A DNA stretch of 64,000 nucleotides, from contig NC_045426.1 of assembly GCF_902635505.1 (NCBI RefSeq), positions 539,109,318-539,173,317 of the forward strand, in the 5' to 3' direction. The first letter of the stretch is position 1; each line of letters opens with the position of its first letter. The position numbers and the translations under genes were made by a program. Under the pieces are notes generated by a model that ran no database searches, had not been told where the DNA came from, and was given only the letters and a program-made list of their open reading frames with translations. The DNA is from Sarcophilus harrisii (lineage: Eukaryota > Chordata > Mammalia > Dasyuromorphia > Dasyuridae). Of the stretch, positions 22,701 through 32,400 are shown piece after piece.

Positions 22701-24727
22701 TTGCTGTCACTGAGTTCCTTCCTCAACTAAGCCCATCTTTCATTTGCCTAGAATCTTAATAAGACAGTGAGTATTTATCCTGTGTTAGCACCTCCTCAAT
22801 CTAACATATACATTATGGGCCCCTTCCCCACTTCCTAAGATTCAGGATCTTTGATGTTAGTATTTACCAGGATCCTCAAGGATTGGGGAAATATGAAGTA
22901 CTTAGGAAAAGACTGAGAATCTCTATTCCAGAAAATTCTCATTTCTCTTTTCAGTCTTGACTGTTTCAACAAGCCTTATTAATCATTATTACCAGATTGC
23001 TAGACTTTAATGTTTATTATTATTAGAAATAATACTTTCATTATATTTTAAATTATGCCAATGAGGAAAGTAGGACAGTTAATCTCTAAGCTAAAATGGC
23101 AAAATTCGCCACTAGTAGACCTAATGAATGCTTCTTTCTCTTCTGAGACCTCCTTATAGACAGCATATTTTAGCAGGTATAGTTGGATCATCTGGACTAA
23201 CATATACTGGTAGAAAGTCCTATGATATTGCAGGTGAAAATTGTCTGAGGAAGAGGAGAGAAGGACAGAAAAAAAAATAGATGAAAATAGCAACAGAGAA
23301 AGAATGGAACAGGCAGAGAACAAAGCATCCTTTCAGGTTTATTATTCCTGGCATTACATTTGTCCCTGAGAAAGGCCTGCATCCCAGCTGTATTACAAGT
23401 AGCTGGAAGTCTTGGACTCACTAATCAAGTTAGTCAATCACAATTCTATTGTCACAAGGATAACAGAAAACTATAATTCCAACAATACCTTGGCCCTTCT
23501 GTATTGTCTCAAGTGTAACTGTGTCAAAGGTCAAGGTCCTTGATATTTCATTTTACAAAGTGAATCCCTATATTTTATGGTTTTTAATCCTTCAGACAAT
23601 CATGTCAGATAGAATTCCCCATCATTATCCTCACTTGACAGATAAGAAAACTAAAACAGGATAGTAGAAGCTTAACAAATGCTTGTTGAAAGACTGATTT
23701 TTTCTAAGATCATACATCAAAGAAACAGCAGAGGCTCTCTATTTAAAGCTAGATCCTCTGTTTCCAGGAACAGTATTCTTATTATCATATTATGTAGTTT
23801 CTTCAACACCATAAAACTCATAGGATTTTCATCTTATCACCTTCACATATGAATTGTGCTCTACAAAGAATAGATAGCAACAGGATTTAAAAACCCAAAA
23901 TACACGTTAAACTATAGTAAATGGCCAAGAAAAATAGGACCAAGCAGTACATATTCTAAATAGAATAAGAGTGAAGAGCTCTTTCAGACCTTTTATGGAA
24001 ATATGGAAGTTTATATTTAATAGCAACACATATTTTTAAGCCCTCACCTAAATTCCCTGTCTCTCCTATACAAATAAACTTCGTTTCCAAACATACAAAC
24101 GCCAGATAAGCCAAATTTGTAAGTATAAAAAAGAGAATAAATCACTGAGTAAGATATTTTGTTCCTAGTACTTAGTGGTGGTAGGGAACCCTTACTAATA
24201 ATGTTCACCTCTTAAATTTAAATAGAGCCTTAAGACTGATGCAGGGCAATCATCTTATTTTACAGCTAAGGAAACTGAGACCTAGAGAGGTTAAGACATG
24301 TTCAGACAGTAGTAAATAATTAGCTGGAATTTAAATCCAGAAATTGTGATTCTAAATATGGCATTTTTTCCAGCATAGCGCATAGCTTCCAGTGTTAGAC
24401 CAATACTCCATGTTTAGCCTAAAGAATTCCCTGTGCTTAAATCTTTTGTCTTTATTTTGTTGATTAATCTAGCAGGAGAAATTAGAAGAAATAAATAAAA
24501 ATTAATAAATGTTCCTGGTCCCTTTGGTGATTTAGGTTCATCCAGGTGAGAGAGAAAATGAGGTCTACTCTGCCTGGTCAGGACTTCCATCCCTTCAGAT
24601 GGCTGATGAGGACGCTCGTCTCTTTGCATTTTATAATTTGTTGCACTGTCTGCGCAGAGACTCACACAAGATTGACAACTACCTGAAGCTACTGAAATGC
24701 CGGCTCATTCATGATAGTAACTGCTGA
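13327..24727 (+). CDS. PRL: Prolactin precursor, complete five-exon coding gene
   Basis: Join 13,327-13,354, 15,836-16,014, 17,244-17,351, 19,432-19,611 and 24,536-24,727: 228 codons plus TGA. It encodes secreted prolactin, the four-helix cytokine hormone of pituitary lactotrophs that signals through PRLR (JAK2/STAT5) in lactation and reproduction. Residues 1-29 form a signal peptide (basic start, a Leu run at 12-23, SRSVES before the cut). The mature 199 residues start LPIC. All six cysteines fall at mature 4, 11, 58, 174, 191 and 199, giving the three standard disulfides. Trp91 and Trp150, the pH-sensing His27, His30 and His180, and Ser179 are present. The N-glycosylation sequon of human PRL at mature 31 is absent (Ser-Leu-Ser). 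Introns are in phase 1, 0, 0, 0 and all are GT-AG. No frame break: an intact gene. Confidence 0.98.
13355..15835 (+). other. PRL: PRL intron 1
   Basis: 2,481 bp, AT-rich. It contains MIR-like scraps (about 13,650-13,745 and 14,185-14,290) and an A-run at 15,602-15,615. No other gene seen. The acceptor is 'ttttcacccatgcag'. Confidence 0.9.
15836..16014 (+). CDS. PRL: PRL coding exon 2 (signal peptide, helix 1)
   Basis: 179 bases encoding residues 10-69. These are the Leu-rich signal core, the N-terminal loop with [11 protein letters not shown] (Cys4-Cys11 of the mature hormone) and helix 1 ([20 protein letters not shown]). It ends SSEMFNEF before donor GTAAGT. Reading straight through the donor meets a stop within about 25 bases, confirming the exon boundary. 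Confidence 0.98.
16015..17243 (+). other. PRL: PRL intron 2
   Basis: 1,229 bp, phase 0. Contains a long (TC)n tract at 16,714-16,771 and otherwise AT-rich unique sequence. The acceptor is 'ttggatacctgtag'. Confidence 0.9.
16714..16771 (+). repeat. (TC)n microsatellite in PRL intron 2
   Basis: Nearly 60 bp of uninterrupted TC, followed by CTT units and a T-rich segment. Confidence 0.95.
17244..17351 (+). CDS. PRL: PRL coding exon 3
   Basis: 108 bases encoding residues 70-105, [20 protein letters not shown] and on to AQQIH. It includes mature Cys58, which pairs with Cys174, and the loop between helices 1 and 2. The donor is GTGAGT. The minus strand across the exon is open but is only a shadow. 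Confidence 0.98.
17400..17580 (+). repeat. Old SINE-like repeat in PRL intron 3
   Basis: 'atcatagatttagaaccaga' then 'gacaaagctgaggctccaag', 'gtttaaagtcacatgaatag' and 'agctaagatttgaactcaag'. Same family as 25,125-25,300 and 41,490-41,680. Confidence 0.6.
17605..17775 (-). mobile_element. L1 3'-end fragment, antisense, in PRL intron 3
   Basis: On the + strand 'ttttccaattataagtaaag' and 'acaacattcatttttgtaaa' then a pyrimidine-rich block. This is the reverse complement of the marsupial L1 3' UTR end that also occurs in sense at 55,920-56,010 ('atgttgaaaactatctttgc'). Confidence 0.7.
17830..18265 (-). mobile_element. L1 ORF2 (endonuclease-region) fragment, antisense
   Basis: Matches the antisense L1 at 47,150-47,470: both carry the 'ggaaggtttgaggt(ctccc)' or 'ggaaggttgaggttccccac' segment, 'tgctgcttatttcttcc', 'acgtggtacata' and 'tatctgagatcatt'. 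Adjacent to but not continuous with the 3'-end fragment at 17,605, so it is either a rearranged or a separate insertion. Confidence 0.75.
18464..18690 (+). repeat. THER1/MIR-type CORE-SINE in PRL intron 3
   Basis: A tRNA-like head, 'caactgtaaaataggggtga', 'atagcacctactttcccagg', then the CORE-type 3' end 'agtatgtgcttaataaatgc'. Diverged. Confidence 0.75.
19432..19611 (+). CDS. PRL: PRL coding exon 4 (helices 2 and 3)
   Basis: 180 bases encoding residues 106-165: [33 protein letters not shown] and [20 protein letters not shown]. Mature Trp91 lies in RSWNEPL, a signature of the prolactin/growth-hormone family. The acceptor is 'actgcacag' and the donor GTGAGA. Phase 0 at both ends. Confidence 0.98.
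20095..20385. repeat. AT-rich low-complexity block in PRL intron 4
   Basis: About 290 bp dominated by alternating TA/AT with many TATATA and ATATAA words. No coding potential. Confidence 0.85.
20866..21210 (+). repeat. Intron-4 duplication, copy A (pyrimidine tract plus unique segment)
   Basis: A CTTT/CTTC-rich tract (20,866-20,940) is followed by 'catggcctatttaccaaatg', 'attcataaaaat', 'attatcccacaaa', 'gaaagacaggtaatcactgg' and 'atccaaccaaaggaatgggt', to about 'aagtagattta'. The same order recurs after tract B at 22,465-22,690. Confidence 0.75.
21311..21558 (+). repeat. tRNA-derived marsupial SINE (Mar1 type) in PRL intron 4
   Basis: Starts 'agcagctaggtggtacagta' and has 'gggcaagtcaattaaccctg' and 'ggaaaaccccaaatagggtc'. 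It ends 'actgaacaacaataatag'. Full-length form, sense to PRL, lying between the two copies of the intron-4 duplication. Confidence 0.92.
21975..22460 (+). repeat. Long polypyrimidine tract with (CCTT)n
   Basis: About 490 bp almost free of purines, with a near-perfect CCTT/TTCC tetranucleotide block at about 22,269-22,352. Open frames across it on either strand are artefacts of the repeat (Phe/Leu/Ser/Pro-rich or Lys/Glu/Arg-rich). Capable of triplex (H-DNA) structure. Confidence 0.95.
22465..22690 (+). repeat. Intron-4 duplication, copy B
   Basis: 'catggcctatttatcaaa', 'attcattaaaatat', 'ttattccacaaa', 'gagagataggtaaggactag', 'gtccaaccaagaactagatt' and 'ctaccagtagatttt' align in order with copy A (20,960-21,210). 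Both copies follow a pyrimidine tract. Confidence 0.75.
24230..24390 (+). repeat. MIR-like SINE fragment
   Basis: 'ttttacagctaaggaaactgagacctagag' region, followed by 'gaatttaaatccagaa'. Typical of the old mammalian SINE 3' half. Confidence 0.6.
24536..24727 (+). CDS. PRL: PRL coding exon 5 (helix 4, C-terminus)
   Basis: 192 bases including TGA, encoding residues 166-228. These are [20 protein letters not shown] (mature Trp150), [20 protein letters not shown] (Cys174) and [20 protein letters not shown] ending NC (Cys191, Cys199). Ser179 and His180 are conserved. It ends TGC TGA at 24,722-24,727. Confidence 0.98.
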   Translation, partial: VHPGERENEVYSAWSGLPSLQMADEDARLFAFYNLLHCLRRDSHKIDNYLKLLKCRLIHDSNC

Positions 24728-24875
24728 GCCAATATCCCCCTTGTTCTCCCCCAAATAGTTTCTCTGCCCTTACTGATCCCTCCCTTAGGGAGATTTTTCT
24801 AGCTTTCATGCTTCATGATATATGTTTTTCTGAAATGGTTCTCCTATTAAAAACAAAAACAGGTACTCCTAGAGA
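24728..24875 (+). other. PRL: PRL 3' UTR
   Basis: About 150 bases follow the stop, a length like that of other mammalian PRL mRNAs. It ends after 'ctcctattaaaaacaaaaac' and 'actcctagagaact', which resembles what I recall of the human PRL mRNA end. Confidence 0.7.
24846..24851 (+). terminator. PRL: PRL polyadenylation signal (ATTAAA)
   Basis: ATTAAA about 120 bases after the stop, in the position where other mammals have their signal. A second canonical AATAAA lies at 25,033-25,038 and could give a longer mRNA. Confidence 0.65.
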
Positions 24876-25032
24876 ACTCTAATTGGCTACTTCATCTTAA
24901 AGACACATGAAGCCAATTTGCCCAAATTCATTGAATGTCAAATCAGTGGTAAAATGGCCATTACCTTCTAATGAATGATTCATGCTAGCTATACCATTAA
25001 AGGATCGAGAACCATACTTTGCATATTACACA

Positions 25033-25038
25033 AATAAA
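25033..25038 (+). terminator. Possible distal PRL polyadenylation signal (AATAAA)
   Basis: AATAAA about 305 bases after the stop, followed 13 bases on by an A-run (25,052-25,062). The A-run is genomic and would cause internal priming of cDNA, so any mapped 3' end here needs care. Confidence 0.4.
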
Positions 25039-25124
25039 CTATTGCCAAAGGAAAAAAAAAAAGTATCAAGTGTTGCAAATATCTGGGGGTCTTATCTTGC
25101 CTACTCATTTTGTATGGAGATAAA

Positions 25125-25300
25125 TCATAAGATCATAGATTGAGAACTGGAACAGAGGGCAATAGACTTGGCTCCTCTTATAAATAAGGGAACTGAGGGA
25201 AACTTAAATTACTTGTCTGAGGTCACCTAGGTAGTAAGTAGCAGATTTGGGACTCAAACTCGGGTCCACTGGCTCTAACTTGATTGTTCAAATATTAAGC
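25125..25300 (+). repeat. Old SINE-like repeat
   Basis: 'aagatcatagattgagaact' then 'aataagggaactgagggaaa', 'ctgaggtcacctaggtagta' and 'gggactcaaactcgggtcca'. Same family as 17,400-17,580. Confidence 0.65.
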
Positions 25301-25556
25301 CTACTCTATAAAATCAAGTCACATTCAATAGTGTAGCCCTCTATCCAGGAAGACTTGAAACAACATAAGCACCAAGAAACTGACTTCTAGATGCTTCGAA
25401 GGTGAGATGAGGAGATGAAAGGATCGGGTGTGTGTCCAGGTGCAGGATTTGTGTGTGTATGTATATGTGCATGTCTACCTATCATGGCACATGACTGTAG
25501 CCAGTTGTTTTGAGTTAGGGACCCATGAGGTGAGATCCACCTCAAATCCAGCAGGA

Positions 25557-25558
<2 letters not shown>

Positions 25559-25594
<36 letters not shown>
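25559..25594 (+). repeat. (GT)n microsatellite
   Basis: 36 bp of uninterrupted GT, about 830 bp after the PRL stop codon. Confidence 0.95.
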
Positions 25595-25596
<2 letters not shown>

Positions 25597-25954
25597 CAAA
25601 AGAATCTTGGAATAAGATAGGAAAAAGATCTTGGAAGTTATCCATTTGTAAAGTGACTGCCATTGGCAAGGCTCTACACTTCATACTAGACACATGGAAA
25701 TAGAAATAATATAGTATCTGCTTTCAAGAAACATACAGGACAATAAATATAAGTAAAATGAAAAAAAAAAAAAAGCAAAGAGTGATGGATACAGAGGTGA
25801 GGTCCAAATTATTGCTATTCTGAATGTGAGGAAAGAGAGAATACTGGAGATATCAGGAAAGATTTTCTTTAGGAGAGGGTATTTATGAGGGTAAACATGA
25901 GATGGAACAGAGATTAAGGCAAGAGTTTTAAGGAGGGATCATGGAAGAATTACA

Positions 25955-26600
25955 AAATTTCAGGGTCAGAAGGAACCTTTGAGGACATGCAGGCCTGAAC
26001 CTGAACAATCCCATCATGGATCTATCTTTACTGACAGACTTCTAGCTAGCAAAGGGAAACCTGGTATTTCCTGAGGCAGTCTGTTCCACTTTTGAATGGC
26101 CCTTTGTTGGGAAGAATTTCCTTATGGCAAACAGAAATCTGTTTTGTTGTGACTTCCACTCAAAGCTCATGGTACTCAGTGCCCAAAGGGCTAAGAAGAA
26201 CAACAGGAATCCATCTCTTACATTGCAACACTTAGGATACTCAGAGTCAAGGTCTCATGTTCCCACTTACATCTGCCACTTCTAAAGGCCCTTGTCTACA
26301 AGACTAAAGAAAACTCAGTTCATCAAGTCACAGATCCTTTACCCTTCCCTTCACCAGCTCCATCATTTTTACATATAGGAACAAACAACTTGACAAAGGT
26401 CACAAAGATAAAACTAGCCGAGCCAGGATTGATTTGAATTGGACTCCTCTGACTCTCCACACCAAATTTCACCACTTCACCAGGTTGTCCTCTAGTCTCA
26501 GAGTTCCTTTAGTTACCTGTTAGTTGTTTAGTTATTTTGTTATTTAGTTAGTGTATCTCAGGCTCTTTTAGTTAATTCTTTTTGGCACTGTCCCTGGACC
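25955..26600 (-). mobile_element. CR1/L3-like LINE fragment (probable), antisense
   Basis: Contains 'cctgaggcagtctgttccac', 'ttgttgggaagaatttcctt' and further phrases that I associate with the antisense of old CR1/L3-family LINEs. A second piece follows the SINE at 26,605 (about 26,930-27,420), so the SINE seems inserted within or between these fragments. Confidence 0.4.
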
Positions 26601-26604
26601 TCTC

Positions 26605-26820
26605 ATGGGCAATTAAGTAGTGCAGTGAATGGAATGCCATCTTCCTAAGTTCAAATCTTGGCTTAAATACTAGCTGAGTGATTCTGGGTAAGTCAATCTT
26701 ATTTGTCTCAAGTTTCCTCATATGGAAAATGAGCTGGAGAAGGAAATGGCAAAACACTCTAGTGTCTTTGCCAAGAAAACTCCAAAGTGTCAGTCATGAC
26801 TGAAACAACAAGCAACAACA
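26605..26820 (+). repeat. tRNA-derived marsupial SINE (Mar1 type)
   Basis: 'gggcaattaagtagtgcagt' head, 'aaatgagctggagaaggaaa', 'tttgccaagaaaactccaaa', ending 'actgaaacaacaagcaacaa'. Confidence 0.9.
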
Positions 26821-26929
26821 GACAGACCCTTCTTGGACCTCTGAATGCTTTTCTGATTTTCAATGTTATTCCAAGAAGGTGGCACCAAGAATTGAGTATC
26901 ACGCTGAAAATAAGTTCTATCCTTCATAA

Positions 26930-27420
26930 TGTACACAATGGGACTATCATTTCCTACATTCTGCACACTATCTCTACATTAAGCCTTAGCAGTATTGACT
27001 GTCATGTCACACACACATATTTGAGTTATATTGGCCAACCAGTCTAATAAGGAATACAGATCTTTTTCACTTGTACTTTTATCTGTGTCTACCTTTTACC
27101 ATTTCATATACTTGAATGTGAAGTTTTTTGAATCTCTACAAAATTTTATCTTCTTAGATTTGGAATATTATCATAAACCATAAAATAAAAAAAATCTGAA
27201 CTTGATTGTAATCTAATATGGTAGCTATGTATTCCAGATTAGTATCATCTATACATTTATGTGCATTCTTCCAAGGTATTGATAAAAATGTTAGTGCTAA
27301 AGGGTCAAATACACATTTCTCAGGCACTTAATCTCCTCTTTGGTCAAGAATCAGGTCTAGACAGGCCATTCCCCTCCAAATTTCCTCCACCTTTTAAGAA
27401 ATTAAATAACCATTAAGGCA
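26930..27420 (-). mobile_element. CR1/L3-like LINE fragment (probable), antisense, second piece
   Basis: Contains 'acaaaattttatcttcttag', 'agtatcatctatacatttat' and 'tattgataaaaatgttagtg', in the order seen in the antisense of L3/CR1 reverse-transcriptase regions of mammals. Confidence 0.4.
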
Positions 27421-27589
27421 AGAAGAATGTGTTAAAACTGAGCATCTCAGGGAGTTAGGGAGAAAAGGAGACAGGAGAAGACAGGGATTAGTGGACATGG
27501 TGCTAGCTGAGGTGGCTGGAGAAAGTCTTATTTAAATCCCATCTATAATATTTACTGCTACTTGAGCATCCATGACAACCATAGTCTGA

Positions 27590-27740
27590 GATTCATTTTT
27601 TTTTCATTTAGGCAATATGGACCTGATTGAGTACCTATAGTTCAAAGTTATTGTGAAAGTCAAATCAGACCATGAACACGAAACATTTTGCAAACCTCAA
27701 ACTGCTATAAAAATGTCAGCCATTATTGTTATGGTGAAAG
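27590..27740 (+). repeat. THER1/MIR-type SINE 3' fragment
   Basis: 'acattttgcaaacctcaaac' then 'gctataaaaatgtcagccat' plus 'attattgttat', the standard 3' end of this SINE class. Confidence 0.65.
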
Positions 27741-28624
27741 ACAAAGGGGAATGATTGATAGAGCAGCATCCTGGAGGCAGTGAGAGGTGATAGGATCAAA
27801 AGCACAAGTAAAAAGGTTTTCCTAGACAAAAGGGGCACAACTTTATGTTTTGATACTGGAGGGAAGAAAGAAAGGATATGTAAAGACAAGTTTTGAGGTG
27901 AAGGGGGTCACATGGTGCAAACCCCTGACCCCAAGAATGAAATCCTTCCACAACTTCTCTGACAAATAGTCAAATAAAAATGTTGAAATGTAGTTAAATG
28001 ATGAAAAGACTATGAAAGGCCAAACAAAAATAGTTGGTTTTGCAAATCATGTAACTTTATGGATACAGGCATTCACAAATAAAGAAATCCCTAGTTGCCT
28101 TGTATTTTAATATACTATCATCAACTAATCTAATGCTATTGAGAAATTTACATTTCATAATGGAACTGGCCCTGAAGTGTTTACTATATAAAGGTCTGAC
28201 TGACAGCAAGGCAAAATCATGCAAAAACAAACACAGAGTAGTAATAGAGTTATAATTGAGAAACATTCTCTTTCCTGGGAAATTAAAAAGGAGATAAAGG
28301 AGAAAGGAAATCCAAACATCTATGTTCTATCCATCTAAGTTATCCAGCAGACTTTCATATAGGAGTGAGGAGCTGAAATAGCACCTGGGATTACCCTTTT
28401 ATTTGCAAAATCAGGCTTCCTCTCCTGCTCCCCTGCTTCAGACCCACTCTCCTTTTTTTTCTTCCTCTTCTCCATCTCTGATGACTTTCTATCATATACT
28501 CAGTCTCTGTTCCCCCTAAAAAAACTAGATGGTTCAATCAGAGATCCAAATGGATGTGCGCTAGGTAAGCCCCCAATAACTTCTGTGGGAATGTGATAAC
28601 ACTAGGATACAATGGAAAAGAGAT

Positions 28625-28830
28625 CTGGGTTTGGAGCGAAAGGACTTGGTTTCTTCAACCATAAAATGAGAAGAGTGTGGACTAACCAACCTGAAAGGTC
28701 TCTTCTAATCCTAAATTTATGATCTTATGAGCTAGTCACTTAACCTCCATGATCTCAGTGTCCCCATCTATTAAATATAAGAGCTGAACTAGGTGACTTC
28801 TCATGTCCCATTCATCTTTAAATCCATGAA
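28625..28830 (+). repeat. MIR-type SINE fragments
   Basis: Two related segments. First 'ccataaaatgagaagagtgt' with 'ctaaatttatgatcttatga', then 'cacttaacctccatgatctc' with 'ctgaactaggtgacttctca'. This looks like two overlapping diverged copies or a tandem. Confidence 0.5.
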
Positions 28831-29361
28831 ATTTTGAAACTTTGATGATGTGTCAAATTCATGTAAAGAGAATGGTATTGCAACAGCTTTTCAGATATAG
28901 TTCTACAGGGGGGTTAATTTCTTTGCTAAATAAAAATGAATTATGCCAGTCAGCATCCTTCCTTACTACCTATCAAATACGGTTTTCAAAAGGTGGAAGA
29001 AATCTTATTTATAAACATAAAGTAGGCTCAATTAGGCAGGTGGACCCTGTTAAAAGAAAAAATATCTTCAGGAACTCATATCTAAAGAATCTACATTAGA
29101 AAGAGGAAGTTGATGGTTCATGTGTGTTTCCAAGTTACAGACTAGTGGCATTGAAAATTGAATGCTTATTTAGGTAAAGGGAATTATGAAAATGTAGACA
29201 TTCCTTAAACAATTCAACATCCCACCTATTACTCTGTTCCTATTATACCTCATACTTTAAAACATTGATACATATTTCCTTCAATCTCCAAATATATTTC
29301 AGCATTTTTATTGTTTGTTGAAGGACAAGAGTTCCATGGCATTGATGGGAGTTGGTAAGGT

Positions 29362-29620
29362 AAAGCAGTTAGGTACCCTAATGGACAGAGCTCTGAATTT
29401 GGAGTCAAGAAGTCACAAATTCAAATTCTGTCCCTGATATTTACTAGCTGTGGAATATTTTACAAATTATTATACCTCTTCTAACCTCAGTTTCTTCACT
29501 TGAAAAATAGGAATAGCAATAGTACTTGCTTTCCAGAGTTGTGAAGGCAAATGAGATAAAGTGTAAAACATTTTGAAAATGCTCAAGTGCTATATAATTG
29601 CTAGCTAACATTATTATTAT
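29362..29620 (+). repeat. THER1-type CORE-SINE, near full length
   Basis: Head 'aaagcagttaggtaccctaa', 'ggagtcaagaagtcacaaat', 'cctcagtttcttcacttgaa', 'gttgtgaaggcaaatgagat', then the tail 'gctatataattgctagct' and (ATT)n. Confidence 0.8.
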
Positions 29621-30889
29621 CTATACTTCAGTTTTCCAAGTTTTGCTTGTATATTTGTTTGCATAACTTTAGATAGCTTCCATTGCAAAAGTGGCCCTCC
29701 ATATTGACTAGATCCTGTGATTTATGGCTTATACCTTTAATGATGCTATAAATATATATGGCACTGCACAGGTGATAAAATTGCAATGAACAAATAAATG
29801 CTGTCCCCTAGGAAACTTGGAACAAGCAGCATAGCCATTCAGGCTAGTGACAGAAAAACAGATATGCCTTAAGCAGGAAAGAAACAGCTTTAGGATTCTT
29901 AACAAATGGATATTTTGGTGATTTCAAAAGAGTATTTTTTTTATTTGAAAACTGCCTCTTCTACTAATTTTCAGTATTCCCATTGCCCCCATCCTGATTA
30001 TCAATGAAATTGGGAAAGATGAGCTCTGATGTTCTTCTATTTCTAACATTCTTGGCTCCTAGGGAATCATAGGACTGGACCATCAGCCCATACTTAAGCA
30101 ATATAATTAACAGCTGTGCTCCTTTAGACTGGTATGCATTTCATCTATGAACATATCCAGAGCATTACCCAATAGACTCCAGTATTTCTTATATGTCCTT
30201 AATGTATCTTCAAATAATTTTTATTTGGAAGTTAAAATGACTCTCAGAAAACATTCCAGCAATACCTCCTTTCCTCAGGGCTTTATGCTTCTGTTTATAG
30301 ATGTCCCTCCATAATTGAACAAGGAAAGAAAATATACTTTTTATGGTAGTGATTTTTTTATTTTCTTTCATTTATTCAAGTGGTAAGATGAAATAAAAAA
30401 TATGAGCATTAGAGTGTAACATACAAGAATGCCTCTATTTGGGGCAGGCATGTACCCCCATACATGAACCTTAGTTTAGTAGGGTTGGAATCAGCTCATA
30501 CTGGCTCCAGAAAGTCTATTATTAAATCATACAAATACTTATACCTTGGAAAACAGCAAACTCTACAAATCTGGGCTTACTGCATGATTTCGTTGATTGT
30601 GCAGACTTAATAAAAGTGATAAAGAAAATATTAGTGATGTAGATTAAACTTAACAGTATATTGTGCATTTTTTCAGAGAACCATTTGTTAAATATTTAGC
30701 AGCATGTCATTGGAGTATAAGATGCATCCAGAGTTTTCGTTTTCTTTTGGATCAGATAAGGATTTTATAGGACATACAGTAAACTGACTGCAAAATCATT
30801 GAAGGTAGTGAAGAGAAAGAGTGTGACAGGTTCAAACAGGAGAGTATGAACAAATTGACCTGCTGATAGAATTATGAAAGAGAGTCATA

Positions 30890-31650
30890 GATTTTCAGAG
30901 TTAGAAGGGACCTCAGGGATTTTTATTCCAATTCATAACTAAACTAGAAAATTAATTCTTATTTATCAATACTTTGAGGACAACTAGGTGACATAATGGA
31001 TGGAATGTGAGACCTGGAGTCAGAAAGTCTCATCTTTTTGAATTCAAATTTGGTCTCAGACACTTACTAGCTATGTTCTAGGCAAATCACTTAACCCTAT
31101 TTACCTCAGTTTCCTCAACTATAAAATAAGCTGGATTAGGAAATGACAAACCACTCCAGTATCTCTGACAAGAAAACCCCAAATGGGATCACAAAGAATT
31201 TAACGTGATCAAAAATGACTGAACCACAACTATTGATGCCTCATCCAGTTTTATCTGAAGTTCATTTTTTGACCCTGAACATTCTCAGTAAAATATTGAG
31301 GCTCCCCAATGAAGAGAAATTCACATACTCTCTATTCAGCCAATTTGACTGATTCTTAGGATTTTTTAAAACCAGAAATCAAGTTTATTTTTTTCATCTT
31401 TGTAACATCTACATGCAAAAAAGAAAAAAAGAAAAAGAAAGGCAAATTTAATCACCTTTCTATGGGAAAATCTTTCAACAACTTTGAAGGCAATTTTCAT
31501 GTCCCACTGAGTCTTCTCTTCCCCAGAATAAACATCCCCATTTCCTTCAAATGACCTCCAAATGGCATAATCTCAAAAATTGTCACCAGTAGGTTCTTCC
31601 TTAATAGGTTCTTGATATTCTCCCCAAACATTGTTCAACATACCCTTCAG
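30890..31650 (-). mobile_element. CR1/L3-like fragment (probable), split by a SINE
   Basis: 'cagagttagaagggacctca' before the SINE at 30,977-31,230. After it come 'aattttcatgtcccactgag', 'cttctcttccccagaataaa' and 'catccccatttccttcaaat', phrases of the same old LINE-like family as 25,955. Confidence 0.4.
30977..31230 (+). repeat. tRNA-derived marsupial SINE (Mar1 type)
   Basis: 'aggacaactaggtgacataa' head, 'cagacacttactagctatgt', 'cctcagtttcctcaactata', 'gacaagaaaaccccaaatgg', ending 'gactgaaccacaac'. Confidence 0.92.
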
Positions 31651-31869
31651 CTTCCCCCTAAAAATAGTAAGGGAATTAATGAAATAGAAGCAAATAAGTT
31701 ACAAAGTAGATTTCTGTGGACCTCAAAGTTGAATCATAGTAAAATTTAACAAATGAGTTTGTGAGAGCTGGTAGCACAAAGTGGCTTGCCCAAGATCACA
31801 CAGGCAATAAATCACAGAACTAAGATCTCTATTAGAATCAGCTAGAATTAGAATTCAATAAATAGCCCA

Positions 31870-31945
31870 CTGGGCCTGGAGTCAGGAAGATCTGAGTTCA
31901 AACCCAGCACCAGACACCTACTAGCCCTATGATTTTGGGATATAG
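31870..31945 (+). repeat. Marsupial SINE fragment
   Basis: 'gggcctggagtcaggaagat' and 'gagttcaaacccagcaccag' mark the middle of the tRNA-derived SINE. The rest is missing or too diverged. Confidence 0.6.
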
Positions 31946-31989
31946 CTAGCTCCTCTAGTGGAGCCATCCGGTAAGGAGACTTCATGATA

Positions 31990-32400
31990 CCCAGGCTAGG
32001 TCTCAAAGAAAAAGAATTCCACAAGTGGAAGTGTTAAACACATTACAAACATCAGAGAGAGAGAGAAGCAAGTGGTTCAGTTGAGCTGGAACATTGAATA
32101 AAGGGAAGCATTATGAAACACATCTGGAAAAGGAATATGAGCTAGAACATGAAGAGCCTTAAAGGACAAAGAATTTATCTTTGACCCTCTAGCTAATGGG
32201 GAGGAAGTGAAGGTTTCTGAAGAGGGTGTTACATAAGTCAGATCTACACATTAAGAAGATCACTTTGGCATTTTTGTTTTGTGTAGGATGGATTAAGGGA
32301 AAGAGAGCCTGGAAGCAAAAAGACCATTGAGGGTACTATTACAGAAAGTCCTAATAAGGGTTTGAAATAGGGTAGTAGCAAGGGGAGTGGAAAGAAACCA
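31990..32400 (+). repeat. Unclassified old interspersed repeat, 3' part
   Basis: 'tagaacatgaagagccttaa', 'gatcactttggcatttttg' and 'ggatggattaagggaaagag' match, in order, the family at 9,480-9,956. Confidence 0.5.

Larger units (their letters stand above)
19612..24535 (+). other. PRL: PRL intron 4
   Basis: 4,924 bp, the largest intron. It contains an AT-rich (TATA)-like block (20,095-20,385), a (GA)n stretch (20,482-20,500), pyrimidine tract A (20,866-20,940), a SINE (21,311-21,558), pyrimidine tract B (21,975-22,460), duplicated segments after each tract, and a MIR-like scrap near 24,230-24,390. The acceptor is 'ccctttggtgatttag'. Confidence 0.9.
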
